A DNA stretch of 64,000 nt from Candidatus Symbiopectobacterium sp. NZEC151 (GTDB taxonomy: Bacteria > Pseudomonadota > Gammaproteobacteria > Enterobacterales > Enterobacteriaceae), in the NCBI RefSeq assembly GCF_025962655.1, contig NZ_JAGFPE010000001.1:62001-126000 (forward strand), read 5' to 3'. The translations under genes and the position numbers were made by a program. Below, piece after piece: positions 36,096-47,371 of the stretch; the stretch's first letter is position 1, and every line of letters starts with the position of its first letter. A model generated the notes under the pieces. It had not been told where the DNA came from, did no database searches, and was given only the letters and a program-made list of their open reading frames with translations.

Positions 36096-37517
36096 ATGTC
36101 ATCGGATTCATCCACAGGGAAAAAGGTGTTCGCCGTAGCGGTGCCCATTGTGTTGGGCATCGCTATCTGGCTTGCTCCCGTACCTGCCAACCTTTCGCCC
36201 CAGGCATGGCATATGTTCGCCATTTTTGCTGCTACCATCGCAGCCATCTTGACGCAGCCATTGCCCTCGGGGGCGGTGATGCTAATCGCGCTTTGCGTGG
36301 CTATCTTCACCCAAACGCTTACCGAAGCAAAAGCGCTGTCTGGTTTTGCCAGCGGCACCGTGTGGTTGATTTTCTGCGCTTATATCCTGTCTTTGGGCTT
36401 TGTCACTTCAGGGCTGGGTAAGCGTATTGCTTATAAGATGCTTTCTTTGTTTGGCGGAAGCAGTCTGGGTATTGCCTATTCACTGGGTATTTCCGATTTG
36501 ATTATGGCACCCGCAATGCCCTCGGTAACCGCCCGTTCAGGGGGAATCATCTTCCCCATCGCGCGCTCTATCAATACCGTATTGGGATCGGCTCCGGGTG
36601 AAAGCGGCAAAAAGATCGGGGATTTCCTGACCATGGTCTGCTTTCAGTTTACCCCGATTACCGGTGCCATTTTCCTGACCGGTATGGCCGCGAATCCCTT
36701 AGTGAGCAGTCTGGCAAAAAGCTCGCTGGGCGTTGAAATCACCTGGAGCGGTTGGTTTATTGCCGCTGTGGTTCCTGCCCTGGTCTGCTTTTGTTTGATG
36801 CCGTTATTGGTGTACAAGCTGGTGAATCCTGAACTGAAGCGCACGCCTGAAGCCAAAGTGATGGGACGTGAGGCGCTGTCTCAGTTAGGTCCGATGACCA
36901 CAACGGAAAAGAAAGTGGCGTTTGGTTTTCTGTTGGCATTGGTTGGGTGGGGAACCAGCCTGATTACCGGTTTGTCGGCGACATCCGTAGGGTTAGGGTT
37001 GGCGGCGTACCTGTTTGCCGTCGGCGCTGTGGATTGGAAAGCCTTGCTGAAAGATCATGCGGCCTGGGACACGGTTATCTGGTTTAGCGTGATCATCAGT
37101 CTGGCTACCGGACTTTCCGATCTGGGGTTCATCAAATGGCTGGCGGGCTTGCTGGGCAACCTGATCCACGGGTTTGGTGCCATGCAGACCTTTGTGCTGC
37201 TGGGCGTGCTCTATATCTATGTGCACTACCTGTTTGCCACGGCTTCCGGGCATGTCGCTGCCCTGTATGTGCCTTTTGCTGCCACGGCCATCGCGGCGGG
37301 GGCACCACCGATGATGGTCGCTATCTGCTTCGGGATTTTCAGTAACCTGATGTGGGGCAATACTGAATATGGCGGCGGGCCGGGGCCTATTTATTTCGCT
37401 CAGGGCTATTTCACGCGACCGCGCTTTTATAAAATTAACGCGGCGGTGGTCACCTGTAACGTGGTGCTGACCTTCAGCGTGGGCCTGCTGTGGTGGAAGC
37501 TGCTTGGCTTCTATTAA
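36096..37517 (+). CDS. DASS-family di/tricarboxylate transporter (CitT/YbhI-like)
   Basis: 473 residues, about 12 helices. GGAG six bases before the second ATG (36096) decides the start over 36090. It has the DASS features MAPAMPSVTARSGGIIFPI and SNLMWGNTEYGGGPGPIYFAQGY. E. coli relatives CitT and TtdT exchange citrate or tartrate for succinate. It is co-transcribed with the lyase; together they form a GntR-controlled route for one carboxylate. Confidence 0.9.
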   Translation: MSSDSSTGKKVFAVAVPIVLGIAIWLAPVPANLSPQAWHMFAIFAATIAAILTQPLPSGAVMLIALCVAIFTQTLTEAKALSGFASGTVWLIFCAYILSLGFVTSGLGKRIAYKMLSLFGGSSLGIAYSLGISDLIMAPAMPSVTARSGGIIFPIARSINTVLGSAPGESGKKIGDFLTMVCFQFTPITGAIFLTGMAANPLVSSLAKSSLGVEITWSGWFIAAVVPALVCFCLMPLLVYKLVNPELKRTPEAKVMGREALSQLGPMTTTEKKVAFGFLLALVGWGTSLITGLSATSVGLGLAAYLFAVGAVDWKALLKDHAAWDTVIWFSVIISLATGLSDLGFIKWLAGLLGNLIHGFGAMQTFVLLGVLYIYVHYLFATASGHVAALYVPFAATAIAAGAPPMMVAICFGIFSNLMWGNTEYGGGPGPIYFAQGYFTRPRFYKINAAVVTCNVVLTFSVGLLWWKLLGFY

Positions 37518-37562
37518 GGTAGTGCTTCTCCCGCTCCTGATGACGGTGGCAGTATGATAAGA

Positions 37563-37593
37563 CAGGTTGCCTTGGGCGGTATCAGGCAACCTG
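37563..37593. terminator. Terminator between convergent transporter and diguanylate cyclase genes
   Basis: CAGGTTGCC pairs with GGCAACCTG; followed by CTTT on the plus strand. Confidence 0.6.
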
Positions 37594-37601
37594 CTTTGCG
37601 C

Positions 37602-39011
37602 TTACTGTACCGTCCGGTTGCGGCCTTCCCGTTTGGCGATATACAGGTTTTTATCGGCGGCAGCAAAGAGCTGGTGCACATGCTGCGTCAGGTCCATCGC
37701 TGAAGAGGGCGCATGGGCAATGCCGATACTCACCGCAACGGATATCGGCGAGCCGTTAATGAAGCAGGGCGTGTCGTGAATTTGAGTGCGCAACTGCTCT
37801 GCTAACGCAAAAAAGTCTCGCTCTGAGAAATCAAAACACACTACCGCAAACTCCTCTCCACCGATACGGCTCACCAAACCCGGTTCCGGGATCGATTGTT
37901 GAATCAGGTTCGCAACGTGTTTCAAGACAATGTCGCCGTTATCGTGCCCGTAACTGTCGTTGATGGTTTTGAAGTGATCGATATCAACCAGCATCATGTT
38001 GATGGCCGCTTGCCGATAACGGGGAATTTTCGCGTAACGGTTCAGCGCATCGTTGAAGCCATAGCGCGAAAGCAGGTGAGTGAGGAAATCGTGGCTGGCC
38101 TGCATCAACAAGCGCTGGTTAAGCTGGCGAATGGTCTTGGCATTCATGGCCATCAGCAATGGGCTGAAGATGATCGCGGCGATACTGATGCGGGCGATGG
38201 TGATCTCCTGCATAAACAGGGCGTCCTGATGGTCATAAATCCCCTGAACATGAAGCGCTGTGGCGATCAGCTCAACAATGCCCGTGCACAAGGTGATCAG
38301 ACGTATCGCCCACAGCGGGTACACGATGGCGCACCAGGTGAGTGCGGGCAGGGGAAACGCCAGAATAGCAATCGGACCAATCAGCGTGCCCAATCCCAGT
38401 GACAGCACAAGAAACACCAAGGGGATGCTGCTGCGCCAGTCCGCTGTGGGCATGCGCAACGTGAAATCGCTACGCAGTGTCAGCAGTAACGGCAAAAACA
38501 GCACAGCGGTATAAAACTGATCGCTGAACCAGTTAAGCACATCCTGTTGAAAAGACTGTCGTGTTTGCTCGGCCAGGTGTTGCGTGAACGCACCGACCAG
38601 TGCACAGCTAAGGGCGGCGATCATGCAGGAGGAAAACAGGTGTAATGACGTGGAAATATCAGCTTCCTGCTGACGATATCGCCCCGGCCAACACAATAAT
38701 TTGACCAGCACAAAGATAAACACCAGGTTGGCACTATTAATGGTGAAGGCGCTGATGCCCCAACCATAAAGCAGGCCGTCTTGCGCGATCATGGCGCTAT
38801 AGGCAACGCCGTAATACCACGGGGTATTCAGATAGCGACAACGATAAAACAGAGCGGCAACCAGAATGTTGACGGGCCAGAGAACAGAGAGATCGATGCC
38901 TGACATCCGCGCATGAGAACCCAACATGCAGCCCAGTAGTGTCAATATAAAAACGTTAAAGCTGTTTAAAAGCACATTGTCACTTTTAAACAGTGTCAGG
39001 TTTACACGCAT
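37602..39011 (-). CDS. Diguanylate cyclase with MASE1 sensor
   Basis: 469 residues from the ATG at 39011; a GTG seven codons earlier is an alternative. The N-terminal MASE1 domain has about eight helices up to residue ~300. The C-terminal cyclase domain carries GGEEF (384-388), an active variant. No RxxD inhibitory site is found five residues before it (EPGLVSRI), so product inhibition may be absent, in contrast to the AdrA-type cyclase at 11907. Convergent with the transporter gene. Confidence 0.88.
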   Translation of the reverse strand: MRVNLTLFKSDNVLLNSFNVFILTLLGCMLGSHARMSGIDLSVLWPVNILVAALFYRCRYLNTPWYYGVAYSAMIAQDGLLYGWGISAFTINSANLVFIFVLVKLLCWPGRYRQQEADISTSLHLFSSCMIAALSCALVGAFTQHLAEQTRQSFQQDVLNWFSDQFYTAVLFLPLLLTLRSDFTLRMPTADWRSSIPLVFLVLSLGLGTLIGPIAILAFPLPALTWCAIVYPLWAIRLITLCTGIVELIATALHVQGIYDHQDALFMQEITIARISIAAIIFSPLLMAMNAKTIRQLNQRLLMQASHDFLTHLLSRYGFNDALNRYAKIPRYRQAAINMMLVDIDHFKTINDSYGHDNGDIVLKHVANLIQQSIPEPGLVSRIGGEEFAVVCFDFSERDFFALAEQLRTQIHDTPCFINGSPISVAVSIGIAHAPSSAMDLTQHVHQLFAAADKNLYIAKREGRNRTVQ

Positions 39012-39275
39012 AATCTCTGCCCATTTCTCCACGGGATAGTGCTCGGCCTCTCAAATAGCGTGCAATCATACACGTAAGCCTAAGAGCAAACAGTACTCTG
39101 CATGAAACCTGCTGGTTTTTAACGTATTGTTTTTGATCACAGTAGATGCAAATTGTCGGCGTTTCGGCAAAAAAAGCCCTTAATAGCAGGATGGAGAATC
39201 CTTTTAGGCGCTAGTGTTATAACCTGAATACTGCGTGATGGCATGCGCATACTTTTTCACTGTCAGGAGTTCATC

Positions 39276-39848
39276 ATGAAAATAAAACAGGGTATGTGTG
39301 GGTTGTTGCTGATGCTGCCGCTGTGTGGCTTTGCACAGACGGCTAATTCCGACGTTATCGAGGGTTTCACCACGCAGCAGATTGCCGATGCGTTGCCGAA
39401 ATCGGTCGATGGCTTGCAGCGGCGCTCGGTTGAGGTGGTCTCGGATTACCATACTTTTCAGGTGGAGTACGTAGACCCTGCCACCATGCGTAAAGTGCTG
39501 GTCACGCTTTATACGTTACCGGCAGATGCAAAGGGCAATATACCCGTGGCCTCCAGCGATCGAGATCTGGATGCAGTGGTCGCCAGTGCTGAAAAGGAAA
39601 TGTTGCGTCAGCGTATCAAACCGGAAATGAAAGATCTGACGGTGCCCGGTGCGCCCAGATTTCGCTGCCTGCAAACGGTAATGAATGAAAAAGTGGTTCA
39701 CCAGGTGTGTTCAACCTTGTTTAAGGGCCGCGTGCTGGAGATCCAACCGGTCACCATGGTAAACGACAAAGCTTACGCGCCAGCGATGCAACGCGGTGAG
39801 GAGTTGGTGGTTACTCTCGGTAAAATCATGAGCGATGCAGTGAAGTAA
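39276..39848 (+). CDS. Periplasmic protein of unknown function
   Basis: 190 residues; CAGGAG ribosome site and a cleavable signal peptide (MKIKQGMCGLLLMLPLCGFAQ). The mature part mixes helix and strand and contains two cysteines (FRCLQTVMNEKVVHQVCS) 15 residues apart that may form a disulfide. I recognise no domain. It stands alone and shares a bidirectional terminator with the DJ-1 gene. Confidence 0.8.
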   Translation: MKIKQGMCGLLLMLPLCGFAQTANSDVIEGFTTQQIADALPKSVDGLQRRSVEVVSDYHTFQVEYVDPATMRKVLVTLYTLPADAKGNIPVASSDRDLDAVVASAEKEMLRQRIKPEMKDLTVPGAPRFRCLQTVMNEKVVHQVCSTLFKGRVLEIQPVTMVNDKAYAPAMQRGEELVVTLGKIMSDAVK

Positions 39849-39856
39849 AGCCCAGG

Positions 39857-39880
39857 AACAGGCTGGCGAGCCAGCCTGTT
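39857..39880. terminator. Bidirectional terminator
   Basis: AACAGGCTGG-CGAG-CCAGCCTGTT between convergent genes. Confidence 0.75.
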
Positions 39881-39885
39881 TCGCA

Positions 39886-40482
39886 TCATTCAGGGTTTTC
39901 TGTCCAATCAAACTCCAGCTGTCTGGCGGTGCTTTCTGCCAGCGCGCGCCCGGCAAAACGCTCGACCAGATGCAGGCTCATATCAATACCAGCGGAAATC
40001 CCCGCCGATGAGACCAACGCCCCTTGATCAACCCAGCGCACATCGCTTTTCACGTCTAGCGTCGGGAACAGTGCTTTCAAGTCGGCAATGTCTTCCCAAT
40101 GGGTGGTGACCGAACTGCTGTCGAATTTTCCGGTTTTAGCGAGCAAAAAAACGCCAGTGCAAACAGATGCAGTAATGGTTGTTTGCGGGATTTGGCGAGC
40201 AAGCCAGTCGATAACCGATGATTTTTCCATTTCGGCGGTAACCACCCCGCCAGGCACGATCAGACAATCCAGCGCCGGGTGATCGTCGAGAGCATAATCT
40301 GGATCGATCTTTAATCCTGCACGAGCCCGCACGGACGCACGCTTCTCACCGAGTGTGAACACGTTAAAACGCGGTTCGGGTCCGCCTGCGACACGCGTTG
40401 CGCAGGTAAAGACTTCATAAGGCCCAGCAAAATCCAATACCTCAACGTTATCAAAAACATAAATACCAATTTGCAGTGTCAT
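39886..40482 (-). CDS. DJ-1/PfpI-family protein
   Basis: 198 residues, class I glutamine-amidotransferase-like fold. Nucleophile Cys108 in the elbow SVCTGVFLLAKTG, with GPYEVF and LIVPGG motifs. It resembles isonitrile hydratase and the sensor domain of AraC-type GATase regulators but has no DNA-binding part. Substrate unknown. The 255 bases upstream, before the next plus-strand ORF, hold no other gene. Confidence 0.88.
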   Translation of the reverse strand: MTLQIGIYVFDNVEVLDFAGPYEVFTCATRVAGGPEPRFNVFTLGEKRASVRARAGLKIDPDYALDDHPALDCLIVPGGVVTAEMEKSSVIDWLARQIPQTTITASVCTGVFLLAKTGKFDSSSVTTHWEDIADLKALFPTLDVKSDVRWVDQGALVSSAGISAGIDMSLHLVERFAGRALAESTARQLEFDWTENPE

Positions 40483-40736
40483 TGCCGGGTCTCCACGGGA
40501 AGGCTTATCCTGTCGATGGTATAACCTTGCGCATAAAAAAGAAACGTCAGTCCAGCGAGAACATAGTGCTTATCAACCGGGGTATGGTAGTTGCTTATTC
40601 CGAAAAATAAGAAATCCTACATATTTTCGCTCTGCCATTATCACTCTGTTGTAGTATGTGCTGGTATGTATTTCTTGTTTACTTGGTATCAAATTTCGGC
40701 ACGCTTTATTGCGTGCCAATTTAGCGTGAGGTATTT

Positions 40737-40970
40737 ATGCAACGACAGAAGTGGTTTAGCGTGTTTGTCCTGACTATTCTGCTAATGACGACAGGAACCT
40801 GGACTTTGCACTTTTTCCTGGATGGCGGGGTTGTAAAAGGCATTGCCTGTTACTTTGTGAAACTGATGAGTGGAATTACGCCACTGGCGGCGATCCGCTC
40901 TGTGGTGATGCCCCAACATGGCCCGAAGGCCACATTGGGGAGCCAGAAGCGTCTTATGGCACGACCCTAG
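40737..40970 (+). CDS. Short membrane protein, truncated paralogue of a dicarboxylate symporter
   Basis: 77 residues; GTGAGG ribosome site. The first 40 residues align with the start of the GltP-like symporter at 63947: both begin MQRQK and share HxFLDG, a downstream K, and A-YF. After that the protein departs and ends, so only the first helix of the carrier remains. It may be a decayed copy or a small membrane protein derived from one. Ends 14 bases from katG, convergent. Confidence 0.5.
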   Translation: MQRQKWFSVFVLTILLMTTGTWTLHFFLDGGVVKGIACYFVKLMSGITPLAAIRSVVMPQHGPKATLGSQKRLMARP

Positions 40971-40983
40971 CTCCGAATAACCG

Positions 40984-43254
<2,271 letters not shown>

Positions 43255-43308
43255 TTAAGCGTAGTCATCTTGTGGGCATTGTTAAAATCGAAAAAGGCAA
43301 CTATTACG

Positions 43309-43323
43309 ATAGTTATGATCTAT
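43309..43323 (-). promoter_or_regulatory. OxyR half-site upstream of katG
   Basis: ATAGttatgatCTAT matches the OxyR half-site ATAGntnnnanCTAT at every fixed position, 127 bases before the katG ATG. The second half-site seven bases on is poorly kept (TATA...AGGT). The rest of 43324-43698 is AT-rich with no recognisable gene. Confidence 0.55.
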
Positions 43324-43698
43324 GTTTATTTATAAATCGATAGGTCGAGTGGTTTATGGCAAGGTAGGTGATGACAAAACACGGTGGATAGCTGGCACAC
43401 CAGCACGTCGGCAGATGTTTATGTCTGAAGAGTGAACACTATGTGAACAGTAAAAAACAAAAACCACTGAAATAAATTCATAAATATTATAGTGTTATTA
43501 TATCTTGCTGATTTTAATAGCATGAGGTTGTTACTGAAACGCTCATGTTTTTGTCGATAGCGGTCGATAACGGATAACAGGGAGTTGAAGAATGCCACGG
43601 ATAGCTTACAGTGAAAGGGCTGTATCTTGTCATCTGAACTCGGACGACGCGCGACACCTCGCTACTGCACATAAATACGCATTCTTATTGAGGGTATA

Positions 43699-44652
43699 AT
43701 GGATAATTTTCAAAAAGAGATAGATGAGAGAACAAATCTCACTTCCTCCAATAAATTTGAACTGCTGTTGTTCCGTTTGGGCCCCGCAACGCAGGGTGCC
43801 GAGTCTGAGTTGTACGGTATCAATGTGTTCAAACTGCGCGAAATCGTACCGATGCCGTCGCTGACCAAAGCGGCGGGCATGAAACCGCCGATGATGGGTA
43901 TGGTTAACATTCGCGGGCAGGTCATTCCGGTTATCGATCTGCCAGCATTGCTGGGCTGCGAGCCAAGCACGGGGTTGAACATTCTTCTGATTACCGAATA
44001 CGCGCGCAGCACACAGGCTTTTGCCGTGGAATCGGTGGATGATATTGTGCGTCTGGACTGGAGCCAGGTGCTTGCCGCCGAGAATGGGGTTAATTCGACC
44101 TATATTACCAGCATCGCACGGTTGGATGCGGATAAATCCAGTAACCGCCTGGCCTTGGTTCTCGATGTAGAACAGATTCTGCACGACATGAATCCGGTCG
44201 ATCGCGACATCAAAGAAGATAAACTGAAAACCAAAGGGTTCCGCCTGAAACCTGGCACGGTAGCGATTGTGGCAGATGACTCCAAGGTGGCACGTTCCAT
44301 GCTCGAACAAGGCTTGAGCGTGATGCAGATCCCCACGTTGATGCATGTTACCGGTCAGGAAGCCTGGAACAAGATTCAAGCGATGGCAAAGGAAGCTCAG
44401 CAGGAAGGGCGCCCGATTACGGATAAGATCTCCTTTGTGCTGACCGACCTGGAAATGCCAGAAATGGACGGTTTCACGCTTACCCGTAATATCAAGCGTG
44501 ATGAGTTCCTTAAAAAACTGCCTGTGATTATTCACTCTTCACTGTCTGGCAGCGCTAACGAAGATCACGTGCGCAAGGTGGGCGCGGATGCTTATGTGGC
44601 GAAGTTTGAAATTAATGAATTGGCAGAGGCGATTCACTCTGTTTTAGATTGA
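43699..44652 (+). CDS. cheV: Chemotaxis coupling protein CheV
   Basis: 317 residues. N-terminal CheW-like domain (~20-165, LYGINVFKLREIVPMP and GMVNIRGQVIPVIDLP) that couples receptors to CheA, fused to a C-terminal receiver domain (~180-310) with the phosphorylated aspartate Asp250 in LTDLEMPEMDG. Good GAGGG ribosome site. Monocistronic, followed by a terminator. Indicates a motile, chemotactic organism. Confidence 0.95.
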   Translation: MDNFQKEIDERTNLTSSNKFELLLFRLGPATQGAESELYGINVFKLREIVPMPSLTKAAGMKPPMMGMVNIRGQVIPVIDLPALLGCEPSTGLNILLITEYARSTQAFAVESVDDIVRLDWSQVLAAENGVNSTYITSIARLDADKSSNRLALVLDVEQILHDMNPVDRDIKEDKLKTKGFRLKPGTVAIVADDSKVARSMLEQGLSVMQIPTLMHVTGQEAWNKIQAMAKEAQQEGRPITDKISFVLTDLEMPEMDGFTLTRNIKRDEFLKKLPVIIHSSLSGSANEDHVRKVGADAYVAKFEINELAEAIHSVLD

Positions 44653-44676
44653 TATTGTTGCCAATGTAGAAGATTC

Positions 44677-44715
44677 ATGCCGCGGGTGCTTTGCAGGTGC
44701 ATCAGCGGCATTTTA
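44677..44715 (+). terminator. Terminator after cheV
   Basis: ATGCCGC and GCGGCAT separated by a 21-base loop, followed by TTTT. Confidence 0.5.
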
Positions 44716-44717
44716 CT

Positions 44718-45611
44718 TTATGCCTGTTGCGGCGTTTTGGAACACAGCCAGATGCCAAAGACAATCAGTAGTGCGCTGACCAGATGAAAGGGTTCCAGCG
44801 TGGTATTGAGGAACACCAGACTAAACACCCCGCCCGATAACGGAATCAAGTGCGTGTAGATTTCTCCCCGCGTTGCACCAATGTCACTGATGCCTCTGTT
44901 CCAAAATACATAGGAGAGCCAGGACGGAAATATCACCAGATAGGCCAATCCGGTTAAAAAGTCCCATTGAAAGTAAGGTGCTACGTCGAGAGAAGGAAGA
45001 TCGACGACATAAACAAACACCAGGGGGATAAGCAGTATCGCGCCGAGCAGTGCGCTAACGGCCACGAAGGCATTGCCCGGTATGCTTTTGTCTTTTTTCC
45101 GTAAAAAGGTGCAATAGAATGCCCAACTGAGCGCCGATCCCATGGTCCATAAATCCCCCTGATTGAGCGCGTTAAAGGTCTCTGAGGTGGGGATTTGCCC
45201 CTTTACCACCAGATACAACACGCCACCGGTACTGAGGATGACTCCGAGCATATTGTTACGCGAGATAGGATCGTTGAACACCAGGCGGTTGAGCAATAAC
45301 ACTACCGCTGGCGTGGCTGACATGTAAATTGCGGCATTCAACGATGTGGTATATTGCAAGCCGATATAGAGCGTCAAGGGAAACAGGACTTGCCCACACA
45401 CGGAGAGGAAAAACAGGATCCCCAGAGACGTTCGCATCGTTGACCAATGCTGCCGTACCTGCCTGAAATAAAGGGCCATCAACAGTATCGCTGTGATGGC
45501 CCAGCGCGCTTGTGTCATGATGATAGGATCAGCGCGTACTACCAGAACATGACCAACAACGTAATTTCCCCCCCAGAACAGGGCTGCCAAGGTGAGTAAA
45601 AGATAAGGCAT
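44718..45611 (-). CDS. EamA-family (DMT) transporter
   Basis: 297 residues, ten predicted helices in two EamA repeats. It begins LLLTLAALFWGGNYVVG and has PAVVLLLNRLVFNDPISRNNMLGV in the middle. Family members export metabolites or amino acids; specificity cannot be read. Its upstream region borders the AT-rich effector islet. Confidence 0.9.
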   Translation of the reverse strand: MPYLLLTLAALFWGGNYVVGHVLVVRADPIIMTQARWAITAILLMALYFRQVRQHWSTMRTSLGILFFLSVCGQVLFPLTLYIGLQYTTSLNAAIYMSATPAVVLLLNRLVFNDPISRNNMLGVILSTGGVLYLVVKGQIPTSETFNALNQGDLWTMGSALSWAFYCTFLRKKDKSIPGNAFVAVSALLGAILLIPLVFVYVVDLPSLDVAPYFQWDFLTGLAYLVIFPSWLSYVFWNRGISDIGATRGEIYTHLIPLSGGVFSLVFLNTTLEPFHLVSALLIVFGIWLCSKTPQQA

Positions 45612-45878
45612 GATTCCATTCTCTTAATTAGCGTATTGGCGATGATTTATCATTGGTAAAAGATTGGCAATGATACAAATCAATAACGATTAATTTAAAT
45701 AATTGTTTATTTGTGGAGGCGCCGTTTCCATTTATTTGAAAACAATCCATGTCATGGTTTTGGTTATTTTTATGATTTTATAGTGTTAATGCCTGATTAT
45801 AAAATAGTGAGTGATGATTATTATTCGTTTAGATATTAATAATATATCATTGATTATTTAAACGGTGTTGGAGGGGAA

Positions 45879-47291
45879 ATGTCTCATTGTATAACTCTTA
45901 AAGAAACCGATCTTGGTTATTCTCACTTTGTGAGTGTTTGTGATAAATTAGAGTCTGATGATATTATCCGGTTAATAAGAAATAATAATGGGGGTATATG
46001 TTTATCATCGAATTACTCCATAGCTGATCGTGTTATATTGTTTGTTTCTAATATCCCATGGCTCTCTGATTTTGAATGCATATCTAGCTATAAACAAAAA
46101 ATTGAATCCCAGCAAAACGATGCAGTTATGGTTTTTTTAGAAACTTTAAATAAAGGGTTTGGCAATACGTTTTCACTTGACCGTTTGCCAAAGATTAAAT
46201 CTGGAGCGGATTATCTGAAATGTAGGAATGTTACTACGTACTTAACATTAGCATCTACAGTGAATCCTTCATCATTTACCGCCAAATATTGTAATCAAAA
46301 AAACCTTATCGTTATGAAAGAAGGGCTGGTTAATAAATTCCCGGAAATTAAAAGGGAGTTTTATGATTGTCTCATGGAAAAAAATGATAGCGTATTAAAA
46401 AAATTTCATGATGAAATAAATGTTCAGGTGGATAAAATTTTACAAACTGCTAGCGTCCCTGAAAGTAGTTATGATGTCATTAAGGCCCGCATATTGGAAT
46501 TTGTAAATATAAATGCATTGGGGAATAGTTATCCGTTGGACGCTTTGAAATGCTATTTGTATACCTTGTCTGGTTCGGATAAGGAGAAAGAGAGCCTTAA
46601 CCAAGTTCCTGGTGAACCGTTTGCGTTGAAAATGAATGAAAGGTTAGCTCTACTCAATATATCGATGAATAATGATTCGGGGGTATTAGATAACTTGCTC
46701 CGCGATGTTTTTTTACTCAATGATGAACTAAAGTTAAAAAGTAGTGAAGATAAAAATCTATTATGTAGCGGTATATATGCGTATTTAGCGAAACAGTTCT
46801 ATGAGGGTCTTATAAGAAACTCTATTGATAAAGTGAAGGTCGAACGGGGAGGCGCTGAACATCTGGTCCCATTATCAGTTCCGGTAACACCTTATGGTTT
46901 GCAAGAATCGTTATCGGATACGTCAAGTATTGACAGTTTTTTTAGTTCGGTATGCAGTGAAGACTACAACACTGAAGTGATATCTTGGGCGGATAGTGAT
47001 TATTTTCCTCTACCGCCGACGCCAGAAGAACTTAAGCTTTTTCAGGGGGACTTGTCAGATATCGATGATTTTCCTCCACCGCCAACGCTAGAAGAACTTA
47101 AGTTTTTACAGGGTGATTTGTCAGATATTGATGATTTTCCTCCACCGCCAACAGCAGAAGAACTTCGTTTATATCAAGATGGGTCATCACGGTCCGATGA
47201 AGTAGATAGTCTTTATGGTTCAGCATCAGACGAATCCAATAGCGATAATGACGTCTATTTAACCGGCAGTGAAACTGCGAAGCTATTATAA
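45879..47291 (+). CDS. Candidate type III effector with ActA-like EVH1-binding repeats
   Basis: 470 residues with a strong GGAGGGG ribosome site. The first ~370 residues match no domain I know; they are mostly helical, with no signal peptide or membrane segment. The tail carries three 22-residue repeats with motif phenylalanines at 376, 398 and 420: FPLPPTPEELKL, FPPPPTLEELKF and FPPPPTAEELRL, each preceded by Asp or Tyr and linked by FQGDLSDID-type acidic spacers. FPPPP followed by acidic residues is the ligand of Ena/VASP EVH1 domains, and Listeria ActA uses DFPPPPTDEELRL. An acidic Ser/Asp tail follows. A CesT-type chaperone gene starts 80 bases downstream. Codon use is much more AT-rich than in the flanking genes, suggesting transfer. 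The effector role is inferred. Confidence 0.7.
   Translation: MSHCITLKETDLGYSHFVSVCDKLESDDIIRLIRNNNGGICLSSNYSIADRVILFVSNIPWLSDFECISSYKQKIESQQNDAVMVFLETLNKGFGNTFSLDRLPKIKSGADYLKCRNVTTYLTLASTVNPSSFTAKYCNQKNLIVMKEGLVNKFPEIKREFYDCLMEKNDSVLKKFHDEINVQVDKILQTASVPESSYDVIKARILEFVNINALGNSYPLDALKCYLYTLSGSDKEKESLNQVPGEPFALKMNERLALLNISMNNDSGVLDNLLRDVFLLNDELKLKSSEDKNLLCSGIYAYLAKQFYEGLIRNSIDKVKVERGGAEHLVPLSVPVTPYGLQESLSDTSSIDSFFSSVCSEDYNTEVISWADSDYFPLPPTPEELKLFQGDLSDIDDFPPPPTLEELKFLQGDLSDIDDFPPPPTAEELRLYQDGSSRSDEVDSLYGSASDESNSDNDVYLTGSETAKLL
47004..47201 (+). repeat. Three tandem 66-base in-frame repeats
   Basis: Period exactly 66 bases (22 codons), starting at the motif phenylalanine codons 47004, 47070 and 47136. 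Copies 1 and 2 share the full spacer; copy 3 is cut short by the acidic tail. Nucleotide similarity is high between copies, so they arose by recent duplication. Confidence 0.9.
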
Positions 47292-47371
47292 GCAGTAGTG
47301 TATTTTGATTTCACACTTTCAGATAAGTTAGAGGAAGAAGTAAAATTGTACCTCTATCGGGAGAGGGATTA

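Noticed and set aside
36056..36096. Start of the DASS transporter at 36090
   Set aside because: The ribosome site GGAG touches that ATG; the in-frame ATG at 36096 has normal spacing.
45612..45878. Hrp box upstream of the candidate effector
   Set aside because: No GGAACC or CCAC pair at the right spacing; the region is simply AT-rich.
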